Below, piece after piece: positions 1-7,798 of a stretch of 64,000 bases of DNA. A model generated the notes under the pieces. It was not told the DNA's origin, ran no database searches, and worked only from the letters and a program-made list of their open reading frames with translations. Numbering within the stretch: position 1 is the first letter of the stretch; each line of letters starts with the position of its first letter. The position numbers and the translations under genes were made by a program. Source of the DNA: Prolixibacteraceae bacterium UBA1413 (GTDB lineage: Bacteria; Bacteroidota; Bacteroidia; Bacteroidales; Prolixibacteraceae); NCBI GenBank assembly GCA_002304925.1, contig DBPT01000010.1, positions 1 to 64,000 of the forward strand. Reading direction: 5' to 3'.

Positions 1-2
1 TT

Positions 3-986
3 ACTTTATTAGGGTTAAAACAAATAGAGATATTTAAAAGCAGTGATAACCAAATTGAACTGCAAGTTCAAATAGATACTGATACCGTTTGGTTGACACA
101 GGAGCAAATGGAGTATTTGTTTCAAACAACCAAACAGAATATCAGCCTACATATCAACAATGTTTTTGCAGAAAAAGAACTGGACAAAAATTCAACTGTC
201 AAGGAATCCTTGACAGTTCGAACAGAAGGTAAACGTCAGGTAAAAAGAAAAATACAATTCTACAACCTTGATGTCATCATCTCAGTAGGTTATCGCGTTA
301 AATCGCAGCGAGGAACTCAGTTCCGCCAATGGGCAACCCAACGTCTCAAAGATTACCTCGTTCAGGGCTACGCCATTAACGAAAAACGTCTGGCACAAAA
401 ACAACTGGAAGTGGAATATCTCAAAACAGGTATTCGTATTCTCAACCGTGCAATGGCGGAGCAAACTACGGCTGAAGATTTTGAACTGCTTAGAGTTTTT
501 GCCAAAGGCCTTTCGCTCCTCGATGATTACGACAATGAGTTACTCGACAAAAAAGGGATAACGCAGCAACAAACTATTTATCCAACAGTTGAAGAATACC
601 TGAAAATGATTCAAATCATGTACTCCGGAATTGAGTCGGATGTGTTCGCGAAACCAAAGGATGAAAGCTTTCATAGCTCGGTAAATCAGATAAAACAGAG
701 CTTTGGAGATGTTGAGCTTTATCCTACCATCGAGGAGAAAGCTGCCAACCTGTTGTATTTTATCACCAAGAACCATTCGTTTGTCGATGGCAACAAACGT
801 ATTGCCGCCGCATGTTTCCTGTATTTCATGGAACAAAACAAGGCATTGCTAAAACCAGACGGCACACCGATAATTGACAATGCCACCCTTGCAGCCCTTA
901 CGCTATTTATTGCTACCAGCAAACCCGAAGAAGCTGATATAGTGAAACAACTAACAATAAGTATTTTAAATCGAAATAAACTATAA
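3..986 (+). CDS. RhuM-family protein with C-terminal Fic/Doc domain (5' partial)
   Basis: The reading frame is open to the window edge, and the first codons read through a conserved RhuM stretch (TVWLTQEQM), so the true start lies upstream. The N-terminal half is a RhuM-type DNA-binding-like domain. Counting from the first TTG at base 93, the C-terminal third (about residues 165-297) is a Fic/Doc domain with the motif HSFVDGNKR at 228-236, which keeps the catalytic His and phosphate-binding Gly-Asn-Lys-Arg residues. Fic proteins transfer AMP or phosphate to target proteins; Doc-type members are toxins. RhuM/Fic proteins often sit inside type I restriction-modification loci, and hsdM follows 0.4 kb downstream. 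The target is unknown. Confidence 0.85.
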   Translation, partial: TLLGLKQIEIFKSSDNQIELQVQIDTDTVWLTQEQMEYLFQTTKQNISLHINNVFAEKELDKNSTVKESLTVRTEGKRQVKRKIQFYNLDVIISVGYRVKSQRGTQFRQWATQRLKDYLVQGYAINEKRLAQKQLEVEYLKTGIRILNRAMAEQTTAEDFELLRVFAKGLSLLDDYDNELLDKKGITQQQTIYPTVEEYLKMIQIMYSGIESDVFAKPKDESFHSSVNQIKQSFGDVELYPTIEEKAANLLYFITKNHSFVDGNKRIAAACFLYFMEQNKALLKPDGTPIIDNATLAALTLFIATSKPEEADIVKQLTISILNRNKL

Positions 987-995
987 TAATAAAAT

Positions 996-1361
996 ATGGA
1001 TGATGGGAAACCGAATATAATTAAAAATAAAAGCTTTGAATTAGCTATCACCATTGTCGGTGTTTATCGTTTTTTACAGGAAGAAAAGAAGGAATTTGTG
1101 CTTAGCAAGCAATTGCTGCGTTCCGGAACATCCATTGGTGCAAATGTCAGAGAAGCTGTAAATGCCGAAAGCACAAAAGACTTTATTCATAAAATGAGCA
1201 TCGCACAAAAAGAATGCGACGAGACCATATATTGGCTTGAGCTCTTAAAATCAACCTGTTATGTTGATTCAAAACAATTTGATAAAATAAAGAATCAAGC
1301 AAATGAAATTTATAAGATCCTAAAAAGCATCATCATCACCACAAAACAAAAAAACCCCTAA
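996..1361 (+). CDS. Four-helix-bundle protein (23S rRNA intervening-sequence family)
   Basis: This 121-residue protein matches the small four-helix-bundle family first found encoded in 23S rRNA intervening sequences. Hallmarks are LLRSGTSIGANVREA, the polar helix with KDFIHKMSIAQKEC, and ETIYWLELL. The family is very common in Bacteroidota accessory regions and has no proven biochemical role. The gene starts 9 bases after the RhuM/Fic gene and precedes hsdM, so it is probably cotranscribed with them. Its TAA stop forms part of the first unit of a heptamer tandem repeat. Confidence 0.85.
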   Translation: MDDGKPNIIKNKSFELAITIVGVYRFLQEEKKEFVLSKQLLRSGTSIGANVREAVNAESTKDFIHKMSIAQKECDETIYWLELLKSTCYVDSKQFDKIKNQANEIYKILKSIIITTKQKNP

Positions 1362-1393
1362 TTCATAATTCATAATTCATAATTCATAATTCA
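1359..1393 (+). repeat. Five exact tandem copies of the heptamer TAATTCA
   Basis: Five uninterrupted TAATTCA units fill the whole gap between the four-helix-bundle stop codon and the ATG of hsdM, leaving one base before the ATG. A perfect short tandem repeat in the leader of a methyltransferase gene could change length by slippage and alter promoter or ribosome spacing. It cannot change the reading frame of hsdM. Confidence 0.95.
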
Positions 1394-1394
1394 A

Positions 1395-2921
1395 ATGTCC
1401 GATTCCGCGATCATATCAAAAATATGGAACCTCGCCAACGTACTGCGTGACGATGGTGTCAGCTATGGTGATTATCTGGAACAAATTACCTATCTGCTGT
1501 TCCTGAAAATGACCGATGAATTGAATAAACCGCCATACAACAAGGGTTTAAGACTTCCACGCATTAAAGATGTGGAGGGAAAAGAGATTCCGGATGGTGA
1601 ATTTTGCGATTGGGAAATCTTATCGGGCAAACGGGGTGCAGAGCTGGAATCGTTTTATTCACAACTGCTTCGCAGTCTGAGCACCGAAAAAGGGATGCTG
1701 GGACATATTTTCACCAAAAGCCAGAACAAAATACAGGATCCTGCAAAGCTTTTAAGGGTTATCAATATGATTGACCAGGAGCAGTGGTCCTTGATGGATG
1801 CCGATGTGAAAGGTAAAATATACGAAGGTTTGCTCGAAAAGAACGCCGAAGATACCAAATCGGGAGCAGGGCAATATTTTACACCTCGTGCCCTGATCAA
1901 AACCATGGTTGCCTGTGTACAGCCCAAACCCATGAAAACCATTGCCGACCCTGCCTGCGGAACAGGTGGCTTCTTTTTAGCCGCCTACGATTGGCTGGTG
2001 GAACATCACCAGCTCAACCGCGAGGAAAAGGAGTTTCTGAAAAACAAAACTTTCCATGGCAATGAGATTGTGGCAAACACACGCCGTTTGTGCCTGATGA
2101 ATATGTATTTGCACAATATTGGCGATATTACCGGCGAGAGCTTTATTTCATCAAGCGATGCACTGGTAGCCGATTCGGGCAAGCGTTACGATTATGTGCT
2201 GGCAAATCCGCCCTTTGGCAAAAAAAGCAGCTACACGGTAACAAACGAAGCAGGCGAAGCCGAAAAGGAAGATTTAAGTTACAACCGTCAGGATTTCTGG
2301 GAAACAACCTCGAACAAGCAGCTCAACTTCTTACAGCATATAAAAACCATGCTCAAAGTTACGGGAGAGGCGGCGGTTGTTCTGCCCGACAATGTATTGT
2401 TTGAGGGTGGCGCCGGTGAAGAGGTACGCAAACAATTGATGCTTACAACAGATTTACACACCATTTTACGATTGCCGACAGGTCTGTTTTATGCCCAAGG
2501 TGTAAAAGCAAATGTGCTGTTTTTCGACAACCGGCCAGCAAGTAAAGAGGCGCAAACAAAAGAGGTTTGGTTTTACGATTACCGCACCAATGTACACCAT
2601 ACCTTGAAGAAAAAACCTATGACCACAGCCGATTTGGCTGAATTTGTAAAACTCTATAATCCGGAAAACCGCCACAAACGCACCGAAACATGGAGCGAGC
2701 AAAACCCTGAAGGACGCTGGAGAAAATTTACTTACGAAGAAATACTGGCAAGGGACAAAACCAATCTGGATATTTTCTGGTTAAAGGACAAAAGCCTAAC
2801 CGATCTGGATAATTTGCCCGACCCCGACATTCTGGCAAATGAGATCATTGAAAACATTGAGTCAGGTCTGAACAGCTTCAAGGAAATTATGGAAATGATA
2901 AACGGCAATTCAGAAGAATGA
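1395..2921 (+). CDS. hsdM: Type I restriction-modification DNA methyltransferase subunit HsdM
   Basis: This 508-residue protein has the normal HsdM length and order: a helical N-terminal HsdM_N domain (about 1-135) followed by an N6-adenine methyltransferase domain. SAM-binding motif I is DPACGTGGFF (185-194) and the catalytic motif is NPPFG (271-275). HsdM methylates adenine in the asymmetric target chosen by an HsdS subunit, giving self-protection from HsdR. No hsdS or hsdR lies downstream in the window; the next gene is a broken ATPase whose ATG overlaps the hsdM stop (ATGA). Either the partners are upstream of the window or this is an orphan remnant of a decayed system. Confidence 0.95.
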   Translation: MSDSAIISKIWNLANVLRDDGVSYGDYLEQITYLLFLKMTDELNKPPYNKGLRLPRIKDVEGKEIPDGEFCDWEILSGKRGAELESFYSQLLRSLSTEKGMLGHIFTKSQNKIQDPAKLLRVINMIDQEQWSLMDADVKGKIYEGLLEKNAEDTKSGAGQYFTPRALIKTMVACVQPKPMKTIADPACGTGGFFLAAYDWLVEHHQLNREEKEFLKNKTFHGNEIVANTRRLCLMNMYLHNIGDITGESFISSSDALVADSGKRYDYVLANPPFGKKSSYTVTNEAGEAEKEDLSYNRQDFWETTSNKQLNFLQHIKTMLKVTGEAAVVLPDNVLFEGGAGEEVRKQLMLTTDLHTILRLPTGLFYAQGVKANVLFFDNRPASKEAQTKEVWFYDYRTNVHHTLKKKPMTTADLAEFVKLYNPENRHKRTETWSEQNPEGRWRKFTYEEILARDKTNLDIFWLKDKSLTDLDNLPDPDILANEIIENIESGLNSFKEIMEMINGNSEE

Positions 2922-3645
2922 AAATTAAGAGTATAGAAATAACGAATGTAAAGGGCATTGGTAATCACAACTTCCAATTAGACCTAATACCAAACAAACC
3001 AAATGTTTTGGTTGCCCCTAATGGGTTTGGGAAAAGTTCATTTGGTGTTGCATTTGACTCATTACGGAGAAATAAAATTGAGTTAGACGCAAAGAATTAT
3101 CACAATGACAATTCAAAAAAGCAATAAATTATACCTGCTACCTTGATGATAAAGCTTATTACGAAAATACAATTGCAAGTTTTAATACAACTCTTCATAG
3201 AATAAGACCATCAGTTGATAGAAAATATAACCGCTTGATTGTTGAATGGCCTAAAGCCCACAAAATATCAAATGGTCAAAGAGATGTGCTTTCATTTATA
3301 ACTTTATTAATGAGAGCAAAACGAAATTTTAGAAAAACCAATTGCATATTGGTTATTGATGAAATATTTGATTATTTGGATGATGCAAATCTCATTTTAT
3401 TTCAATATTTCATTACAACTATGATTGAAGAAATGAAAGACGTTGGCAAAAATTTCTTTCCTATTTTAATGACACACCTTGACCCATTTTATTTCAATCA
3501 CTTTTGCTTTAATCGTCACAAAATAAAAGTGGTTTATTTAAAAGATATGCCGTTCAATTCAAATCCAAATATTGCAAAGCTCATAATCCCCAACGATTTC
3601 ACACTGGCGACCGTTAAAAGTCAAACGCGATGTTTTATTTGTTAA
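2918..3645 (+). pseudogene. AAA/SMC-like ATPase remnant, frameshifted and internally shortened
   Basis: The first 69 codons encode an SMC-like ATPase start with Walker A (PNGFGKSS) and then stop. The later half is in another frame and carries a signature-like SNGQRD and a Walker B ILVIDEIFDYLDD. The frames join if one A is restored to the six-A run at 3115-3120, giving NSKKAINYTCYLDD across the joint. Even when repaired the product is only about 240 residues, with nearly no insert between Walker A and the signature, while such ATPases usually have several hundred residues there. An internal deletion is therefore likely, and the C-terminus also looks truncated. It was translationally coupled to hsdM by the four-base overlap. 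Confidence 0.8.
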
Positions 3646-3685
3646 AAAAAACTGTGCTGCAAAGTATCACATAATAAAACTATAC

Positions 3686-3693
3686 TAACTTTG
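3686..3693 (+). promoter_or_regulatory. Bacteroidota -7 box for the winged-helix/CreD operon
   Basis: TAACTTTG matches the Bacteroidota TAnnTTTG consensus. It lies 21 bases before the chosen ATG of the membrane-protein gene. No convincing -33 element was seen. Confidence 0.6.
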
Positions 3694-3704
3694 CATCACA
3701 AAGT
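3688..3704. promoter_or_regulatory. Palindromic operator candidate overlapping the -7 box
   Basis: ACTTTG-catca-CAAAGT is a perfect 6-bp inverted repeat with a 5-base spacer. It overlaps the promoter's -7 element and probable start point. A repressor bound here would block transcription. The obvious candidate is the winged-helix protein encoded two genes downstream, which would then be autoregulated. This is inferred from position. Confidence 0.5.
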
Positions 3705-3714
3705 ACTTTTAAAA

Positions 3715-4332
3715 ATGGAAAGCAGTAAGGAATATCTGGACCAATTGGCGGAGATTCGCCGGATGATGGAGAAATCTAACAAGTTCATGTCGCTCAGTGG
3801 TTTTTCAGGAATCTTTCTGGGGCTTTATGCCCTTGTGGGGAGCTACCTGGTGTGGAACATCCTCGGCAAGATAACTATGACCGAGTCGCAGAAGATACTG
3901 TTTATCACCGGGATTGCCACAATGGTCCTGGTGGCATCGCTGGTCACGGCGCTCTGGCTTTCGATCCGCAAGGCCAAAAGGAGTGATCAGCAGATCTGGG
4001 GGCCCGGTTCCAAACAACTGTTGTTTAACCTGATGCTGCCCCTGGCCACTGGCGGAGTGTTTGTCCTGCTTCTGGCAGCGGGGCGTTTCTTTCAGTTGAT
4101 TGCCCCCTCCCTGTTGGTATTTTATGGTCTTGCTCTGGTCATCGCCTCCCGTTTTACACACCACGAACTTTACTGGGCGGGAGTCACACAAATCCTGCTC
4201 GGACTGGTGGCCCTCGCCCTGCCCCGATATGCTCTTTTCTTCTGGGCGGTCGGTTTCGGAGGGGTCCATATAGTTTATGGCCTCTATATATACTATGCGC
4301 ATGAACGAGAATCCAGGAATTCCAGAAGGTGA
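3715..4332 (+). CDS. Small multi-pass membrane protein of the winged-helix/CreD operon
   Basis: The start chosen is the ATG that follows the promoter box; an in-frame TTG 24 bases upstream lies inside that box and is unlikely. The product has about 205 residues: a polar N-terminus (ESSKEYLDQLAEIRRMMEKS) and then roughly six hydrophobic helices, consistent with an inner-membrane protein. No catalytic motif is visible. It overlaps the following regulator gene (GTGA), so the two are translationally coupled. Such a membrane protein, a winged-helix regulator and CreD form a recurrent Bacteroidota arrangement, probably linked to envelope stress. The function is not known. Confidence 0.8.
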   Translation: MESSKEYLDQLAEIRRMMEKSNKFMSLSGFSGIFLGLYALVGSYLVWNILGKITMTESQKILFITGIATMVLVASLVTALWLSIRKAKRSDQQIWGPGSKQLLFNLMLPLATGGVFVLLLAAGRFFQLIAPSLLVFYGLALVIASRFTHHELYWAGVTQILLGLVALALPRYALFFWAVGFGGVHIVYGLYIYYAHERESRNSRR

Positions 4333-4625
4333 AAAATATCATCCGACAACTCGACAAAGCCTTTGACAGCAAGATTAGGCTGGGCGTCATGTCCATCCTG
4401 GCTGTCAACGACAGGGTACCCTTCAACGACCTGAAGAATACCCTCGAGTTGACCGACGGCAATCTGGCCAGCCACCTCCGGCAACTGGAAAACCTGGCCT
4501 ATGTCCGCGTCCATAAAAGCTTTGCGGGAAGGAAACCTGTCACAACCTATGAAATTACCAACCTCGGCAGGGAAGCCTTCCTCTCCCACCTCAAAGCCCT
4601 GGAGGAGATAATCAGGCTCCAATAG
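4329..4625 (+). CDS. Winged-helix DNA-binding regulator
   Basis: This 98-residue single-domain protein has the winged-helix fold of the MarR/ArsR-like HTH_34 group. The recognition-helix region is DGNLASHLRQLENLAYVRVHK, followed by a wing segment (RKPVTTYEIT). No sensor domain is present, so it probably acts as a dimeric repressor whose signal is unknown. It starts with GTG overlapping the upstream stop codon. The palindrome overlapping the operon promoter is its likely binding site, and the next gene, creD, its likely output. Confidence 0.88.
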   Translation: MKNIIRQLDKAFDSKIRLGVMSILAVNDRVPFNDLKNTLELTDGNLASHLRQLENLAYVRVHKSFAGRKPVTTYEITNLGREAFLSHLKALEEIIRLQ

Positions 4626-4687
4626 ATTTTTTGATTTTTAACTTTGAAATACAAAACTTATTGAACAATCCTCAAAACAGTGATTTC

Positions 4688-6034
4688 ATGATGGAAACAA
4701 TCAATCAGGAACCCGCGGGACCCGGGAACAACGGCCCCGTCAAATCAGGTGAGATCAGTAGGCATTTGATGCTGAAAATCGTGTTCATCGGTTTGGTCTT
4801 TTTTGTGCTGATGATTCCCAAGCTAATGATCGTCGGACTGATGGAGGAGCGCAAGAGCACTGCAGAATCAGCGCGGAGGGAAGTGATGGAGAAGTGGTCA
4901 ACAGACCAGGTGGTACGTGGTCCGGTTCTTATGGTGCCCATGCGGGAAACGGTCACCGATAAAGAGGGAAAGAACCCCGCCGTTGTGCAGACGCTTCAGT
5001 ACTTTTTACCGCAGGAACTGACCATTGCCGGTCAGTTGACTCCCCGCGACCGTTTCCGGAGCATTTACAAGGTAGTGGTTTACGAATCAGAGCTCCGCAT
5101 CTCCGGAACCTTTGCCCTACCCTCCCCAGAAGTTCTGCAAGTTTCCGGAGAAACAGAATGGAGCAAAGCCGAACTCTCCATCGGGTTATCCGATCTGCGG
5201 GGTATCAGCAACATGGTGGAGCTGGTGTGGAACGGTGAGAAGCACACCTTTCTTCCGGGAATGGATGATCCGGTGATCGGCACTGGCGGCATCAGCCTGT
5301 CCCTTCCCTTAGATCCAGCCACCTCTTTCCCTGCTACCTTTGAATGCATCCTTCACCTCAAGGGGAGCCACTCCCTCCACTTTAGTCCGCTGGGTGAAAC
5401 CACCACGGTCACACTCTCCTCAGCCTGGAATGACCCCGGGTTCACCGGAAGTTTCCTCCCCGTCAATCATACCGTGGATGCCGGCGGATTCACCGCAGAC
5501 TGGAAGATACTCCATTTCAACCGGAATTTTCCCCAAACCTGGAAAGGGGATAAATACAAAATAGGGGGAGCTGATTTCGGTGTAGAACTGGTGACTCTTG
5601 CAGACCACTACCAAAAGAACATCCGCAGCGCCAAATACGGAATTTTGGTGATCGTGCTGGTCTTTATCTCTTTCTTCCTGAGCGAGGTGATCAGCGGGGA
5701 GCGCATTCATCCGGTTCAATATGCCCTGGTGGGCTTTGCTCTTCTCCTCTTTTACCTTTTGCTTCTCTCGCTTTCGGAACACCTGGGCTTTAACATCGCC
5801 TATCTAATTGCCTCGGTAGCCGTACTCACCATGGTGTTCGCCTACTCGGGATCTTTCCTGAAGAAGCGAATCAATTCCCTGATGCTCACCGCCGTGCTGG
5901 CTGCCTCTTTTATATTCATTTTTGTGCTCCTCCAGATGGAAACCTACGCGCTGGTGACAGGCAGCGTGGTCCTCTTCTTTATCCTGGGCATGATCATGTA
6001 CCTCACCCGTAAAATCAACTGGTACAACGAATGA
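4688..6034 (+). CDS. creD: CreD-family inner membrane protein
   Basis: The protein (448 residues from the ATG at 4688; another ATG follows directly) has CreD hallmarks: an N-terminal transmembrane helix, then GLMEERKSTAESARREV, and the conserved WSTDQVVRGPVLMVP. A long periplasmic domain follows, and about six C-terminal helices (roughly residues 320-445) end the protein. CreD is an inner-membrane protein linked in other bacteria to envelope integrity and beta-lactam or colicin response; its molecular activity is unknown. An in-frame TTG at 4631 would add 19 poorly fitting residues. It follows the winged-helix regulator by about 60 bases. Confidence 0.92.
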   Translation: MMETINQEPAGPGNNGPVKSGEISRHLMLKIVFIGLVFFVLMIPKLMIVGLMEERKSTAESARREVMEKWSTDQVVRGPVLMVPMRETVTDKEGKNPAVVQTLQYFLPQELTIAGQLTPRDRFRSIYKVVVYESELRISGTFALPSPEVLQVSGETEWSKAELSIGLSDLRGISNMVELVWNGEKHTFLPGMDDPVIGTGGISLSLPLDPATSFPATFECILHLKGSHSLHFSPLGETTTVTLSSAWNDPGFTGSFLPVNHTVDAGGFTADWKILHFNRNFPQTWKGDKYKIGGADFGVELVTLADHYQKNIRSAKYGILVIVLVFISFFLSEVISGERIHPVQYALVGFALLLFYLLLLSLSEHLGFNIAYLIASVAVLTMVFAYSGSFLKKRINSLMLTAVLAASFIFIFVLLQMETYALVTGSVVLFFILGMIMYLTRKINWYNE

Positions 6035-6036
6035 TT

Positions 6037-6070
6037 TTCCTGTGTATCTATCTTTAATGTGATACAGGAA
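6037..6070. terminator. Hairpin between convergent creD and aspartokinase-like gene
   Basis: TTCCTG and TATC pair with GATA and CAGGAA around a loop rich in A/T. It sits exactly between the two convergent stop codons and could serve either strand. The flanking T runs are short, so this is a moderate call. Confidence 0.5.
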
Positions 6071-7486
6071 TTAAGATTCTATAAAGGCTTGATAGACGGC
6101 TTTTACGCACTTGCTTTTATCTTGTTCCGCGATCACCAAATAGCTGACCAGGTCGGAAGCGCCCGAACCGCTAAGGATTACGTTGATCTGGTGGTTGGCT
6201 ACGGCTTTGAAAAGCGTGGCTGAGATACCGTAATGGTTCTGCATACCATGGCCCACGATGGCAACCAGGGTAACCTCGTCGAGCAGGGTGATCTCACTGA
6301 CCGCCGTAAATCCCAACTCCCCTGCAATCCGCTGCGCAACAGCTCCCTCTTTCCTGCCCAGGAGGATATTGATGCTCACCTGGCTGGTGATGACCGATTT
6401 GATGTTGATTCCTTCTTCGGCTAATTTACCGGTAATCCGGGCCAGGATGCCCGGCTTGAGTCCCACACCCGGACCGTTGAGCTGCAGAACCGACAGGTCA
6501 TCGGTGCCGGCGATGCTTTTCACAACCGTCGCCGAAGGATGTTCCTCGGAGCTGATGACCGTCTCTGGCTGATAATCAAGGGTCGAAGCGCTGAGGATAT
6601 GGATAGGGATATGGTTAGCTTGAAGTGGTTCCACCGTCCGGGGATGAAAATCAAAATGGTCAAAATAGGAGAGTTCGCTGGCTTCGGCATAGGTGAGGTG
6701 ACGAAGGATGCCGGCTTGGGGAACAATTTCCGGGTCGACGCTGGTGAATTCCATTCTCAAGTTCCAAAGAATTAACTGCTCCGCCCTGAGGGCTCCCGCC
6801 AGAAAGGCTGCCGTGTAGTCAGCCGCCGACCGCCCTGCGCGGGCAATCTTTCCGTGAGGAGCGATGCCGTAGGATCCCGGAACGACTACGACCTGCCCCG
6901 CAGTGGAAGCTATCGCCTTGGGATGGTCCAGTGAGATGATTGTGGCGTTGCCATGGTCGGCCGTAACCCGGAGTCCCAGCTCTTCCGGAGTGAGGACGGC
7001 AACGAGCGGTTTGCCTGTTTCCGGGAACATCCCTGCCTGCCCGCGGAATTCATGGGACACGACCTTGGTAAGGATCTGCTCAAGCTGGGCTGCCACAAGC
7101 CATGCTGTCAGCAACTCCCCGAAACTCATCACCTGGTCCTTCAGGGCCACTGAATAATCACCCGTGAGATGGATCCCCCGCAGTAATCCGGTAAGCCGCA
7201 GGAACTGCCGGCGGAACTCCTCATTTTTTGGAGATGCCTCATCGGTTCCGGAAGAGGAAAAAACCTGGGATTCCAGGCTTTCAAGAATGACTTCAATCGA
7301 AGCCTGCGAATAGGCTTTCTCATGGGTTTTATCGATTTCATTCCTTATGGCCTGTGATAGCCCAGGGAGAGCCGTCACCACCAGCAAATGGGGCTTGGAC
7401 TGCCTGGTCAGAAAAGCGACCAACTTTTCAAGAGCCGGTTGATGATCAATTATTTCACCTTCTATGCGTACAATGGCAGCACTCAT
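6071..7486 (-). CDS. Aspartokinase-like protein with degenerate catalytic motifs and two ACT domains
   Basis: The middle of this 471-residue protein aligns with aspartokinase, which phosphorylates aspartate in the first step to lysine, threonine and methionine: ADYTAAFLAGALRAEQL and DPEIVPQAGILRHLTYAEA, then HPRTVEPLQANHIPIHIL. Two C-terminal ACT domains follow (about 320-390 and 400-470). However, the N-terminal KFGGTS motif is absent (it begins AAIVRIEGEIIDHQ), the GRGGSDYTA motif reads GRAGRSAADYTA, and the WTDV segment reads WNLRM. Catalysis is doubtful. It could be an allosteric subunit, a sensor or a diverged kinase. ATG is preferred over a TTG three codons upstream. Confidence 0.8.
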   Translation of the reverse strand: MSAAIVRIEGEIIDHQPALEKLVAFLTRQSKPHLLVVTALPGLSQAIRNEIDKTHEKAYSQASIEVILESLESQVFSSSGTDEASPKNEEFRRQFLRLTGLLRGIHLTGDYSVALKDQVMSFGELLTAWLVAAQLEQILTKVVSHEFRGQAGMFPETGKPLVAVLTPEELGLRVTADHGNATIISLDHPKAIASTAGQVVVVPGSYGIAPHGKIARAGRSAADYTAAFLAGALRAEQLILWNLRMEFTSVDPEIVPQAGILRHLTYAEASELSYFDHFDFHPRTVEPLQANHIPIHILSASTLDYQPETVISSEEHPSATVVKSIAGTDDLSVLQLNGPGVGLKPGILARITGKLAEEGINIKSVITSQVSINILLGRKEGAVAQRIAGELGFTAVSEITLLDEVTLVAIVGHGMQNHYGISATLFKAVANHQINVILSGSGASDLVSYLVIAEQDKSKCVKAVYQAFIES

Positions 7487-7586
7487 AAGTGACAATTTTA
7501 AAATTTGAAAAAGGAATAAATTTTAAAATTTGGAAAATGGGGATACATCAGGCCTTCAGCAATAAGTTCCAGTTAGTTGGAGCAAG

Positions 7587-7753
7587 TTATAATTGAATGG
7601 TTAATAGTTCTTTACCTAATTTATGCAAAGCAGATTCAATTTTTTTCGCTGCGCCGGACGAAGCTTTTTCAGTCCGGTGGCATAATGGTGCAATTGCTTC
7701 TGGTTTATACCTGTCAACCTTTCCAGGGCTGGTTTGGTAAAAACGCTGTACAC
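7587..7753 (-). pseudogene. Remnant of a HicB-like antitoxin C-terminal HTH
   Basis: Reading the minus strand, one frame gives TKPALERLTGINQKQLHHYA and then TGLKKLRPAQRKK. The continuation IESALHKLGKELLTIQL, ending at a stop, is in the next frame. Together they match the C-terminal helix-turn-helix of HicB-family antitoxins. Adding one A to the seven-A run in the middle would rejoin the frames. The N-terminal HicB domain and a hicA toxin are absent, so this is a relic. It fills most of the 0.3 kb gap between its neighbours; the rest is AT-rich with two near-identical AAATTTTAAAATTT-type tracts. Confidence 0.7.
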
Positions 7754-7798
7754 TCTTTTTAGAGATCACACAGTGTTCATATATAGCAATTTAGCTTT

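Noticed and set aside
1359..1393. Possible CRISPR array
   Set aside because: The units are directly adjacent heptamers with no spacers.
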